A stretch of 64,000 nucleotides of DNA from Collybia mongolica. Taxonomy: Eukaryota; Basidiomycota; Agaricomycetes; Agaricales; Clitocybaceae. Where the stretch lies: contig JAAXNY010000021.1 in the NCBI GenBank assembly GCA_013420905.1, forward strand, positions 341,773 to 405,772. Reading direction: 5' to 3'. Within the stretch, counting starts at the first letter, position 1; each line of letters opens with the position of its first letter. This document shows positions 39,354 through 50,000 of this stretch, one piece after another. The position numbers and the translations under genes were made by a program. The notes beneath the pieces were generated by a model. That model searched no databases. It was not told the DNA's origin and saw only the letters and a list, made by a program, of their open reading frames with translations.

Positions 39354-41892
39354 CTAATTTATTTTGACAGTCTTTGAAACGAGAAGAAAAAGACCCACAA
39401 GTCAGCACACGATCACGAGTCCAAACAGCACAAGAACGTACTTTAGCGTATAACGACCCAACAACCTTGCTGACCTGCTCCAGCGTCGAGATCGCCGCGC
39501 CGTACGTGTTCTACAACGCAACCCCAATCCATATCAGTATCGGTAAGCCACAATGCGGACGGATATGAATAATAAGAATCCTGAGTATCGAATCCGAGGC
39601 AATCACCACCAACTCAATGATGTGCCCCAAGGTGCCGTTTCTACGGCACAAATGGGCCGAACCGTGAAGAACAGAGAAAGAAAGAAAGAAAAAAGAGGCA
39701 ACACTCACGTCCGCCTCGATCTCATCAAAAATCAAAAGACACCCGCGGCCCTGGTCCAGCACGCCATAGAATACCTTGTCAAGGATCATCTGCGACAACC
39801 TAAAATGATAAAAACCCGTTAGCAATTCGCACCACACCACCGTGATTCGCAAAATCGCAACGCTCCACAGCACCAAAGCACCAAACAACCAACGCTCTCC
39901 TGTGCTTCCCCGAGCGAAGAAGTGGCCAGAGGCTGGGTACGCGGGAGGTAAGGGCCAGTGCTGAACGACAATCGAGGGCCCCGATGGAAAGAAACGACAC
40001 AGAGATAAAAACACTCACTTGGCCTCAACAGCCTGTCTCCCCTGCCCCACGACCTGCGCGACGTGCTCAATCTCGACCACAGAGTACGGCTCGACGATGC
40101 GCAGCAGGTTCTGCTCGAGCAGGGTGTCGTACAGCGCGGCGAGGTGTGAGCGGATCGTCGGGTCGAGGGAGAGTTCTGGCGGGATGGAGTGTCAGTATTT
40201 GTTTGTTGTTATGTGCAGTGAGAATTGGGGGCGGGTTAGGGGAGGGAAGGAAACCACCCACCATCCTTATAATCCCTCAACGCCTTTTCGAAATCCGCCA
40301 AGTTCCTGTCCTGGTGCGCGCGCGCGATGGCACGCATGCTCTCCACCTCCCTCAGCTGCGCGTATTTGACCGCTAGTTTAATTGTTAGGAGGGCGTTGAC
40401 GTCTTCTGGCTGGTGGGTGGGGATTAGCGTCGGACGCGGGGAGGGGAAATGGATGAGGAAGGAAGAGGAAAGAAGGTACAGTTATCAGAAAGGCAGGAAT
40501 AAAAAAGCAGGGATCGGAAACGGGGCTGTGAGCACAAAGCCAGATGCTACCGATCCCAGTACAGGGCATACAACCGCAACCACAAACCACAACTTTCCCA
40601 AAACCACCCGCCAACCTGATCCCCAAACCGCAAACCCCAACCCAACCCAACTCTCAAACCGCAAACCCCAAAGAAACCCAACTCACCAAATTCAGCATGA
40701 CCTTGCACAACAACATGTACTTCAACGCGCCCAACGCCCTCTCGTCCCCTTGCCCGCTCATATTTTCAAACGCCTCGAAAAAGTACGAGTACGCGGTGGT
40801 ATAGTCCTTATCCTCGGCGTGGAGGATGCCGGACTGGAGGTCGAGCGCGGCCTGGAGGGCGGGTGGGCAGTATATTGAGTTTGCAGCGGTGCGGGAGGAG
40901 GTGAGTGCTGCCTGTAGGGGTGTGGAAGCGAGGCAAGGATGAGGGCGGGGACTGGAGACCAAGGGATATAGGGTTAAGGAAGACGTACCTTTGCCTTGGC
41001 AAAGTTGCCAATCCCACGATACACCCTGCTCTCGAGGAGGTGAACTTCGGTGAGGATCATCTTATCGTCGAGCCGCTTGAGCTCTGTGAGGAGCGTGTCG
41101 ATGAGCTGAAGTGCGGGTTTGGGCTGGCCTGCTTCGAGTTGTCTGCGGGTCGTGTGGTATTTCGTCAGCGTGGAATACGCGGGACGGGGTACAGGGAAGA
41201 AGATAAGAAGGAGGGACGTACAGGGCGGCAAGCCGGGTCTCGAGACTGTGTTTGAGGAAAATACGCTTCTCCTGCTTCGCCCATGCGATGTTGTCGGTGA
41301 GGGTTGCAATCTGGATTTCGCGGCTGTTGGGGATAGGTGTGAAGAAGTCGAGCAGGGTCCGGACTGCACGACGTAGTTAGTGTTAGGATCGTCGTCGGAA
41401 TGGGGAAGCGGGTTTAGGGTTTAAATTTGGATTTGGATTCAGGATGCGGGTTTAGTGTTATGGGAAGGAGAGAAAGGACGTGACGTACTGAGTTTTGCCG
41501 TCTTCGCTTTTGCGGTCGACGACATGAACGAACGAGAAAGGGTTATCACCTCCGACAGGCCTTGTCCATTCCTACCAGGCCACACTTCCATCAGTACCCG
41601 ATCGCACTCGCTACTTGACAGTGTTACGCACTTTTCGTCCCTATATAGTTCACCAAGCTTAACAAGCGCCGTCTCCTGATCTCTCAGATTCTGTGAGCTC
41701 TCGCCTTCAGTCGTCGTCGCTGAGCCTCCAATAAGGCCAAATCAGCCTCAACACCTTTCCAAACCGTGAAAAAGACACACCAGCAGCGTTCTCGTGCAAA
41801 ATCTGCTTATAGAGCTTCTCAGCCAGCCTAGGGTCCATCTTCACACTCGCCTCTGCGCGCGCGAGTAAATCAGAGGACGACGATGCAGACAT
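39354..41892 (-). CDS. RPN6: 26S proteasome lid subunit Rpn6 (PSMD11)
   Basis: The multi-exon gene starts at [16 protein letters not shown] and ends ...SLYAKTVKIN. Recognisable Rpn6 blocks in order are [41 protein letters not shown] (read across an intron), [64 protein letters not shown] and the PCI-domain end [24 protein letters not shown]. Rpn6 is a PCI-domain scaffold in the 19S lid that clamps the regulatory particle to the 20S core. Introns are about 45-190 nt. The last intron lies between LYAK and TVKIN. The gene is head to head with RPN7 (249-bp gap). Confidence 0.9.
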
Positions 41893-42141
41893 TGCGAAAA
41901 AAAAAAAAGGTAGGAGTGCTAGGAACGTGCAGCAAAGGAAACGAAAAGAGATTGAGAAACGAGGAGCACAGCCACAACACGGACGCGTCATCCTCACGTG
42001 ATCGATCGACGCGTAACCCAATTTTTTCGTTCCTCTTGCACGACATCCACGACCATCCCCGCGTTCCTCCTCCTTAAATTCCCGCGTTTGAAGACTTTAA
42101 GGACCTCATACCAGACGATACAACATATATAACGCTTAAAG
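41893..42141. promoter_or_regulatory. Shared divergent promoter of RPN6 and RPN7
   Basis: Only 249 bp separate the two start codons. The gap holds a CACGTGA E-box-like core at about 41995, next to a GATCGATCGA inverted word, a poly-T run and a TATATAA-like box about 20 bp before the RPN7 ATG. No yeast-type Rpn4 box (GGTGGCAAA) is seen. Co-regulation is inferred from arrangement. Confidence 0.5.
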
Positions 42142-43985
42142 ATGGCAGACGAAGTCGTACTCCCGATCCCCAACCTCGCCCTCCCGCAAAACATGTTCGT
42201 GCTCTCCAAGCCGACACATGCGCATCTCCACGAGACGGCGCGTGCGGAGCTCCTGGCTGGTATAAAGGCCGACAGTATGTACCTCCTGGCTCATGTCCGT
42301 AACACGACTTGATTCATCGTCGGAACTCCCTGCAGATATGGCCCCATATTATAAACTCATCACATCGACGCCCGCACCAGCCCTCCCGCTCGATACAGAG
42401 CTGCTGCGAGAGATGGAGGCGGCGAATGAGGAGGAGCTGAAGAAATTGGACCAGAGGCTTGAGGAGGCGCGCAAGACGGAGGGCGAAACGGAGATTTCGG
42501 ACGCGCTCAAGGCACGCGCGAATTATTTGACGCGGATAGGGCACAAGGTACGTGCGACCTGCCCATTCCTCCCTCTGTATTGGTGTACCAGGATCCACAC
42601 TCAAGTATACTGACATGTTGATCGTCTTAGGATCAAGCAATCGAAGCCCAAACCCTCGCCCTCGAAAAAACGCCCGGGCTCGGGTCGAGAATCGACATTG
42701 TGCTCACGATCGTTCGAATTGGGTTCTTCTTCGCGGACAACGAGCTGCTCACAACGCACCTCACCAAGGCTGATGCGTACGTCCTTCACTCCTTCTTTCC
42801 CAGCGCCCAAAAGTTAACCCCCGCCCAACAGACTCATCGAAGAAGGCGGCGACTGGGACCGCCGCAACCGCCTGAAAGTCTACACTGGCCTCCACGCACT
42901 CTCCATCCGCCAATTCTCCCGCGCGGCCACACTGTTCATCGACGCCCTCTCCACCTTCACCGCGTCGGAGCTTCTGCCGTATAATGATTTTGTGGGGATG
43001 ACCGTCGTTGCGGGCGCGTTGACGTTAGGAAGGGTGGAGTTGAAAAAGAAGGTGCGTGTGTTCGTCAGAGTTTCGGTGGCGGGGTTTTGAGGCTTTATGT
43101 TCCGCGAGAGGTCTGGGGATGAGGCTCGTAACGGCGCGAAAATCAATGCGAGCGCAGGTCTTCTCGTCTAGCTGCCGGCCTTACAACTATTTTTTCCGTT
43201 TTATCTCTCTTTCGACCCATGCCCCCAATATTCGTCCTCGCTACCCAACGCCCCACGGAACCCACGCTAACGCTCAACTCCCCGCACAGATTATCGCGGC
43301 CCCCGAAGTGAACCAAGTCCTTCCCGAGCTCCCGGTGCTCGGCGACCTCGTCAAGAACCTCTACGACTGTCACTACGACAAGTTCTTCGTCGCGCTCGGT
43401 ATATCTCTCCCTCCTCCCCACCCACCACCACCCTGCTAACCATCCCACCTCTCCACAGCAACCCTCGAACAGACGCACCTCCTCCCCTCGCGGCTACTCG
43501 CGCCGCACGCGCGCTTCTACGTGCGCGAGATGCGTATCCTCGCGTACACTCAGCTCCTCGAGTCCTACCGCAGCCTTACGATGGCGAGCTTGAGCACGGC
43601 ATTTGGCGTGAGTGAGGAATTTATTGATAGGTGCGTCCGCCCTCGCTTTTTTTACTCCCATTTCCCTCTTATCCCTCTCCCCTCCCATTCCTCTTCTGCC
43701 GTACTGTGTCCCCCCACTCCCTATCCCAACTCCCGGTCTCGTCCCTGCCTCCGTTCCAGCCTCCCCCACTCTCGCCAGAACAAAGACCGACTGATATGCC
43801 CTTTTCCCCTCAGTGAACTCTCGCGGTTCATCGCGAACGGCCGCCTACACTGCACCATCGACAAGGTGCACGGCATCGTCGAGACCACGCGCCCCTCGAA
43901 GAAGAACGCGCAGTACGAGACGGTCGTGAGGCAGGGCGATATTTTGCTGAACGAGGTGCAGAGGCTGAGTAAGGTTCTATATTAG
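42142..43985 (+). CDS. RPN7: 26S proteasome lid subunit Rpn7 (PSMD6)
   Basis: Seven exons: 42142-42274, 42336-42547, 42631-42776, 42832-43051, 43290-43398, 43459-43630 and 43814-43985. All are in phase, giving about 387 aa, the usual family length. Diagnostic blocks are [109 protein letters not shown] and the PCI end [28 protein letters not shown]. Rpn7 is a PCI scaffold subunit of the proteasome lid. It is the last housekeeping gene before the subtelomere. Confidence 0.93.
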
Positions 43986-44440
43986 TGGAGTCCTTTCGTG
44001 TGTAGGTTGGGCATAGCGATTGTAGTAGTACCCGAACATTTTTTCGAACTCTCATTACATTTCTCTGCTTCTGGATTATTACGCGACGGCGCTCGTCGGG
44101 GGTATTGAAGATTAACGCAAATGTGTGGAATCATGCCTTTCAAAAGCAGAACTGTGCAGGGGAGGATTGAGGTGCAAACAGGAATGTATCCTATTGTGTA
44201 CGATTGTATATTGTTACCATACTGATTCATACATTCAGACCAGTCAGAATACCAAGGGTTCGAAACCAGTCCATCAACCAGGCTGCGCAAAACAATGAGA
44301 AGAGTATGGGTCAGGAATGACTACGGGAATTGCATCCTCTGCGACAAAATTCTCGACTACAAGCTCAACGCCGCCCCTGGTTCAAGCTCTTCCCACCCTT
44401 ACTTCTCACCCGAAAACGCGGACAAGTGTGGTTAGGGTTG
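43986..44440 (+). other. Core/subtelomere transition
   Basis: No gene. It contains the gene relic at 44273-44317 (annotated separately) and ends where telomere-like repeats begin. Confidence 0.5.
44273..44317 (+). pseudogene. Relic of exon 1 of the unknown gene at 52171
   Basis: About 45 bp align with 52192-52233 (ATCAACCAGGCTGC, CAAAACAAT, AGAGTAT, TCAGGAA) with few mismatches and one 3-nt insertion, encoding INQAAQNN(E)KSMGQE against INQAAQNNKSIDQE. The relic retains a CpG where the other copy has none. It shows that a relative of that gene once lay at this junction. Confidence 0.5.
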
Positions 44441-44506
44441 GTTATTTAGGTTATGGGGGCTTTTTTGAATGGATTTGAGACCCTAGGGTGTAGGGTAGGG
44501 TAGGGA
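44441..44506 (+). repeat. Degenerate telomere-like junction tract
   Basis: TTAGGG, TTAGG and TAGGG words (GGTTAGGGTTGG, TGTAGGGTAGGGTAGGG) directly abut the start of repeat A at 44502, matching the telomere-joined left edge of the other A copies. Confidence 0.6.
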
Positions 44507-44894
44507 GGAACGAGCAACCGAGCGAAGCGAGGTTGCGAGTGACTTTGGTACGATGAGTTGCGTTACAAACAAGCAACAGGGTTGGGGGAATCCCCCACCC
44601 GACCTGTTTCGTATAAGTACTCATCAGGCCTGTTTGTTAATGTTTAATCAGTTTCTCCGCTCGCGCCGCCGCACCGTTACGGCGCGCGCGCGGTTTTTCC
44701 GAGCGACCACAGCGTAAACCCCTCAGACACATGTTGCGCCATGTGAGGGGGTGTGCGCTGGCATGCGCGCTCGACGCGCATGGAACGCGGTCCATGTTGG
44801 CCCGCCCTACCTTAGTATTTATCCGATACGCGGATCAATTTCGGTTAGCTATTCACCGACGCGGATCAATAAAGAAGATGGATCTCGTGCCTGG
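44502..44894 (-). repeat. Repeat A, copy 1 (solo long repeat of the telomeric Penelope-like element)
   Basis: Near-identical to 58824-59214 and 63503-63880. No attached reading frame is present at this copy, so it is a solo repeat or a remnant of a 5'-truncated insertion. It carries a hammerhead ribozyme on the minus strand. Confidence 0.8.
44565..44637 (-). ncRNA. Type I hammerhead ribozyme, repeat A copy 1
   Basis: Read on the minus strand: 5' stem I strand ACAAACAGGC, core CUGAUGA, stem II GUACUUAUAC (loop CUUA), core GAAA, stem III CAGG...CCUG with an internal G5/C5 hairpin, then UU and the 3' stem I strand GCUUGUUUGU. Every conserved core nucleotide is present, including the A-U pair next to the cleavage site. 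Predicted cleavage lies between 44575 and 44574. The loop of the inner hairpin differs by one base from the other copies. Confidence 0.85.
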
Positions 44895-44908
44895 ATTAGG
44901 GTTAGGGA

Positions 44909-45455
44909 GGACGACAACACAAACGCGAAGCGTTTGGGTTGGAGGACTAGTTGAGTAGGCGGAAGGGGTCCCGATAAGGATCGATGGTTGGATTCCACCG
45001 GTCGGATCCTTTCGTCTTTTAAGACTCTTCAGATCGGGTTTTTTTGGGTATACGTGTTGCTGCGGACTTTCACTTTATTCCGAAGTTAGGCGAAAGTCGG
45101 GATACTTAGTCATCTACCTGTCAGAGGTGGCCAATGGCCATTTGCGCGCATGACAGATGCGCAGTCGCTTCCATAGCGTCTGGCAGATCGGAATAGAGCA
45201 CGACATCGCCGAAGCGGGCTTACTAACTCTGCCCGAAGGCAGTGTGTTGGGCACCAATCGGCGACCGTCTATTAACGACCTTGACAACCTGTGGGAACAA
45301 AGCCAAACGGATTACTCCGGTCAGCTGTAATGATTAGCAACCTTTCACACGTCACGGTCGTTTCGGACCGGGCACGTGGCCTTTAACCGTCCATGTCGGG
45401 TCGGTGATCGGATCAAAGTCCGGTCCGGCTCAGGCGGGTTAGGTTGGGTTAACCG
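44909..45455 (-). repeat. Repeat B, copy 1
   Basis: First of three tandem B repeats downstream of the 3' end of the inner Penelope-like element. It begins GGACGACAAC, has a CGAAGCG-centred inverted repeat, and ends in a GGCACGTGGCC region with an extra 70-bp tail shared with copy 3. It is the most diverged copy. Confidence 0.8.
44970..45038 (-). ncRNA. Type I hammerhead ribozyme, repeat B copy 1 (variant stem I)
   Basis: Minus strand: stem I CCCGAU/AUCGGG, core CUGAAGA, stem II GUCU-UAAA-AGAC, core GAAA, stem III GGAUC...GAUCC, then UU before the cleavage site (between 44976 and 44975). Relative to the other B copies the outer stem I pair changes from A-U to C-G on both strands, which is compensatory evidence for the structure. 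Confidence 0.85.
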
Positions 45456-45463
45456 GTTAGGGT

Positions 45464-45938
45464 GGACGACAACAAAAACGCGAAGCGTTTTTGTTGGAGG
45501 ATATAGTTGAGGGACGGAAAGTTACCGATAAGGATCGATGGAGGAGACCACCGGTCGGATCCTTTCGTCTTTTAAGACTCTTCAGATCGGTTTTAGGGTG
45601 TATACGGGTTGCTGCGGACTTTAGCTTTGTTCCGAGGTTAGGCTAAAGTCGGGATACTTAGTCATCTACCTGTCAGAGGCGGCCAATGGCCATTTGCGCG
45701 CATGACAGATGCGCAGTCGCTTCCATAGCGTCTGGCAGATCGGAATAGAACACGACATCGCCGAAGCGGGCTTACTAACTCTGCCCGAAGGCAGTGTGTT
45801 GGGCACCAATCGGCGACCGTCTATTAACGACCTTGACAACCTGTGGGAACGAAGCCGAACGGATTACTCCGGTCAGCTGTAATGATTAGCAACCTTTCAC
45901 ACGTCGCGGTCATTTCGGACCGGGCACGTGGCCTTTAA
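45464..45938 (-). repeat. Repeat B, copy 2
   Basis: Shorter copy lacking the 70-bp tail of copies 1 and 3. It is joined to copy 3 by GGTTAGTGTAGGGTTAGG. Confidence 0.8.
45524..45591 (-). ncRNA. Type I hammerhead ribozyme, repeat B copy 2
   Basis: Stem I ACCGAU/AUCGGU, core CUGAAGA, stem II GUCUUAAAAGAC, GAAA, stem III GGAUC...GAUCC, UU. Predicted cleavage between 45530 and 45529 on the minus strand. Confidence 0.85.
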
Positions 45939-45958
45939 GGTTAGTGTAGGGTTAGGTT

Positions 45959-46503
45959 GGACGACAACAAAAACGCGAAGCGTTTTTGTTGGAGGATATA
46001 GTTGAGTAGGCGAAAATTACCGATAAGGATCGATGGAGGAGACCACCGGTCGGATCCTTTCGTCTTTTAAGACTCTTCAGATCGGTTTTAGGGTGTATAC
46101 GGGTTGCTGCGGACTTTAGCTTTGTTCCGGAGTTAGGCTAAAGTCGGGATACTTAGTCATCTACCTGTCAGAGGCGGCCAATGGCCATTTGCGCGCATGA
46201 CAGATGCGCAGTCGCTTCCATAGCGTCTGGCAGATCGGAATAGAACACGACATCGCCGAAGCGGGCTTACTAACTCTGCCCGAAGGCAGTGTGTTGGGCA
46301 CCAATCGGCGACCGTCTATTAACGACCTTGACAACCTGTGGGAACAAAGCCGAACGGATTACTCCGGTCAGCTATAATGATTAGTAACCTTTCACACGTC
46401 ACGGTCATTTCGGACCGGGCACGTGGCCTTTAACCGTCCATGTCGGGTCGGTGATCGGATCAAAGTCCGGTCCGGCTCAGGCGGGTTAAGTTGGGTTAAC
46501 CGG
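45959..46503 (-). repeat. Repeat B, copy 3
   Basis: Lies next to the 3' untranslated part of the inner Penelope-like element and, together with copy 4 at 50542, bounds that element. It is nearly identical to copy 4 in the shared part. Confidence 0.8.
46019..46086 (-). ncRNA. Type I hammerhead ribozyme, repeat B copy 3
   Basis: Same stems and core as copy 2. Predicted cleavage between 46025 and 46024 on the minus strand. Confidence 0.85.
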
Positions 46504-47033
46504 TTAGGGTTAGGTTCGGTTAGGTTAGGGTTCGGGTTAGCTAATTCGTTCAATGTCAGATTGACGTAGATCGGATGCATTAAGCAAACAAGTACTCACG
46601 GTTAGGGTTAGAGTTAGGGTTAGTATGTCTCTAAGAGCCTCGGTTAATACCGTCTGTCGTTAGGACATAAATCGTGGTACTTACAAAGTATCAACAACGG
46701 TTTAATTTTTACCGCTAAGAATAGATGGAAACAATACCCACGGGCCGCAACAAGAGCGTCCCCGAGGGTAAACAAACGCACGCACGTAAGCGAGCCGTTC
46801 CGGGTCTAAGGAGTTCCCCGCACAGGGAAGGGGATCTACCGGTATATCTCCGCCGATCAAATTCGGCTGCTTTTCGCCACATTGGACTACTTAGACTCAC
46901 GCTGTCATAAGACCAGCGGTCGTGGGACCGATAGAGATCTGATAGGTTAACTCCGACCAGGGATGGCAAGAAGCTCACACGCTGCTACGCCCCAAAGCGC
47001 CCGATCAACTTGGACCGGGGCAACAGGTTAAGT
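46504..47033 (-). other. 3' untranslated region of inner Penelope-like element, with telomere-like tracts
   Basis: No gene. Telomere-like words cluster at 46500-46540 and 46600-46625, then unique sequence runs to the stop codon of the reverse-transcriptase frame. Confidence 0.6.
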
Positions 47034-50000
47034 TCACACGACGTCCTCCACTCGAGTGGGTTCGCCGCGGATATTGTATAGGAACGACAGATTTTGTCTT
47101 TCTAGAGAACCGGTCGAGCTAGTGTCATCACTAGAGTCATTAGCTGGTTCGTCATCGTTAGATTCTAGGGACATATTCTGTTCCAGAGCTTGTTCTTCCA
47201 TCTTGGATAATACAATTTTTTTCCAAAGACTAGTAAGGTCAAATAAATTGCGTGTCCGCTTCTTGGACACGATGAATCGACGTTTGTCGAAACCTATTTT
47301 CGTAATGTCAGGGATAGGCGCGAGCCCATCCGCCGTCTCGATCAAAGAGTTAAACTCCTCAACCGAGGACTTCAGACCGTGAAGATCCGAACTGAATTTC
47401 GGGAACACAATACCATATCGGTTATGTGTGGCGGCGTTAATCCAACCCCGCCAGGTTCCGAGAACTGTATCTCCGAGTTTCTTAGCGTTAAAGTAATCCC
47501 ACGCAAGGTTATATTCGGACTTAAGCACAAGAATGTCACTAGAGCGTTGCCGTGACTCAGAATGGCGTTTTTCCCACCGTTCTCGTACATTATGCTTAAT
47601 CCAGGAATAGACCAAGTCAGCTGGATAACCACGTTTAATATAAAGGGCAGCCAAGCCCGATATAGCGTCCTGGTAGTGTGTATAAAGACTACAGAGTGTG
47701 GCCAGCCGTGACATTTCTCCCACGAATGTCCCCCGTTTCACATCTAGGGGGTGGGAAGAAATCCATGGGATTCTTTCTTGATGCGAACGTGCTTTGCGAT
47801 AGGGCATCCACTGTAACTCCGAATATTGATCGCGATACAGGGTTAAGTCCAGGAAAGGCTGATGCGATTCCGACACGTTCCATTCAATAACACAGCCATC
47901 GAATTGAACACACGCGAGGTGATTGAGTGCTTCCGCTTCTGAGGAAGCATATACAATCGCCGCGCAATCATCGATGTAGCGCCCGTAAAAAGGTACGAGC
48001 GTGTTAGTCAAGATTCCACAAGATTCTTCGAAGAACCAGCCAAATAGATTGGCTAAGTCCGGAGAAGACGCAACGCCCATAGCTAGGCCGCGCGTTTGTT
48101 TATAGAATTTATCTTGAAACTGTGTGATCAGGTTACTGTTTCCAGTCGTGAGACACCGAACAAAGATGTCGTATTCATGTAACTCTTGTTTGGTAAGCCG
48201 GTCTTTACACGTGTCGAAACTTTCGCCAAAGTAGTGCCTCTCGTAGAGATTGAGTATGACCTCAAAACATCTCTCTATGGGTATATTTGGGTAGAAAGCG
48301 ACTACGTCGCCGGTAACGATGTAGAATCGTCGTCCACGTTGGAATTTTACCTGCCTTAATTTTAACACCAAGTCTTTTGTTCCGTGTATAACGGTTGGTG
48401 CCGATTTCACAATCGGTTTAAGGATTTTACTCACGTACTTCGCCGCAGGGTTTTGGATCGCACTATGACATGGAATGATGGGCCTCATCTTGACGGGTTC
48501 CTTGTGTATTTTGGGAATTCCGTAAAAGATGGGAACGTTGTGCTTTTCCCCTTTCGGGGTTATTTGATGTCGCATAAAGGTGCAGACTTGCGGGTTGGAG
48601 ATATGCGCTTCGCAAAGCTTTGCTATTTCCTCCATTTGGGTACATTGAGTTTTTAAATAACTATTTGCTACTAGCTCGTGTAAAGGTAGATAATTACTTT
48701 CATCGGCCAATAGATCTAAACATTTTTCTATGATCCAGTCTCGTTTAGATACAGCTATTCCCAGGTTCTTATCTGTGTTCGTAACCACGTATTTGTTATC
48801 AAACAAGAACTTTCGAATGCGGGATACATTGGGCTCTAACGAGTAAAGGCGGCCCTTTGCTTCTTCACGGGGCATATTGCGGATCGTTTCATATACGAAG
48901 CCGCGGCCACGGGTGAGTCCTAATTCGAGATAGCTGGGTAACTTTGGGGGTTCTGCCGTTGATATGTGAGGTACCTCAAAGTCGGGATCATAGGGGGCGT
49001 CGTCGTTTTCGAACGTAAACTTAAGACGCCAGCGAATTCTTCGATCGAAGTCGCTCCACGCATCTTTCAATAGTTGAGTGTTGCGCGGTGTGGGGAACAT
49101 AAAGTTCATTCCCACACTAAGGTCATGTTCGATTTCGATTGGCAAGCTTACTTCAGGGGAGCGGTGAACATATGATTTATACTGGGATGCCGTAATAATG
49201 TTTACAGGAGTACGTAATAATATGTAATTAATAGCGTCCGGGTAAGATAACGTTAGTATGAAATCCGGGTAGGTAGAGGGATGATCGTACCGGAATACGA
49301 CATTGGGGGATAGACGCGTGTCTACCGGCCCCGTCCCTGTCCTCGACCCGGCTTGCCGCCTCGACCGCGGTTGCCTCCGCGGAGAGGTTTCCCGCCCCGA
49401 ACTGCCGATACCCTGGCCTTCTTGGCCGGTTTGGGTACGTATGGTTCGGCGGCCCTCGAGCGTTTCAGCTTCGATGAACCGGCGGCGGTGTTGTTGCGAT
49501 TGGGCGAAGGCTTGGACTTCTTCCCCTGATCCTAAAGGGGAGTCTAAAGTTAGCCGAGAAGAAGAAGCGAATGCGTTAGCACTTACTTTTCCCTTGGCGC
49601 CTTTACCGGAGGCCTTCGCAGCGTTGAGCTTTTTCATTTGGGCGGCTACTGCTTTGTCGACCATCGACTGTACCGTCGATTTGTCATTGCCGGAGAGATC
49701 GGTCATCTCAACGTCAGCCGCTTGCTTGAGCGTTACCTTTTTCTTAAAGCGGAGGGCCCGTGCGTCCTCCTGCATTTCCGTGATGGTAACTACACGGTAG
49801 GCATACACGACGCAGTCGTCCCTGACTTGTTTGCCAAGTTCGAACTGCGCGTCGCTCATCTTAAACCCCTGCAACTCCGGTTCCCCGGCCGCGTTGGTAA
49901 CAAACATCGGTACCTCCGATGCTTTCAGGCGCTGCGAATAGTGGGCTTCCACTATCGGCTGAAGTTCCTTGAACAGGTTCCTCGGTTTAATAGCCTCACT

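Noticed and set aside
45100..46440. rRNA or tRNA genes within repeat B (conserved stem-rich sequence)
   Set aside because: The conserved parts match hammerhead and repeat structure; no tRNA cloverleaf (A/B boxes) or rRNA signature could be recognised.
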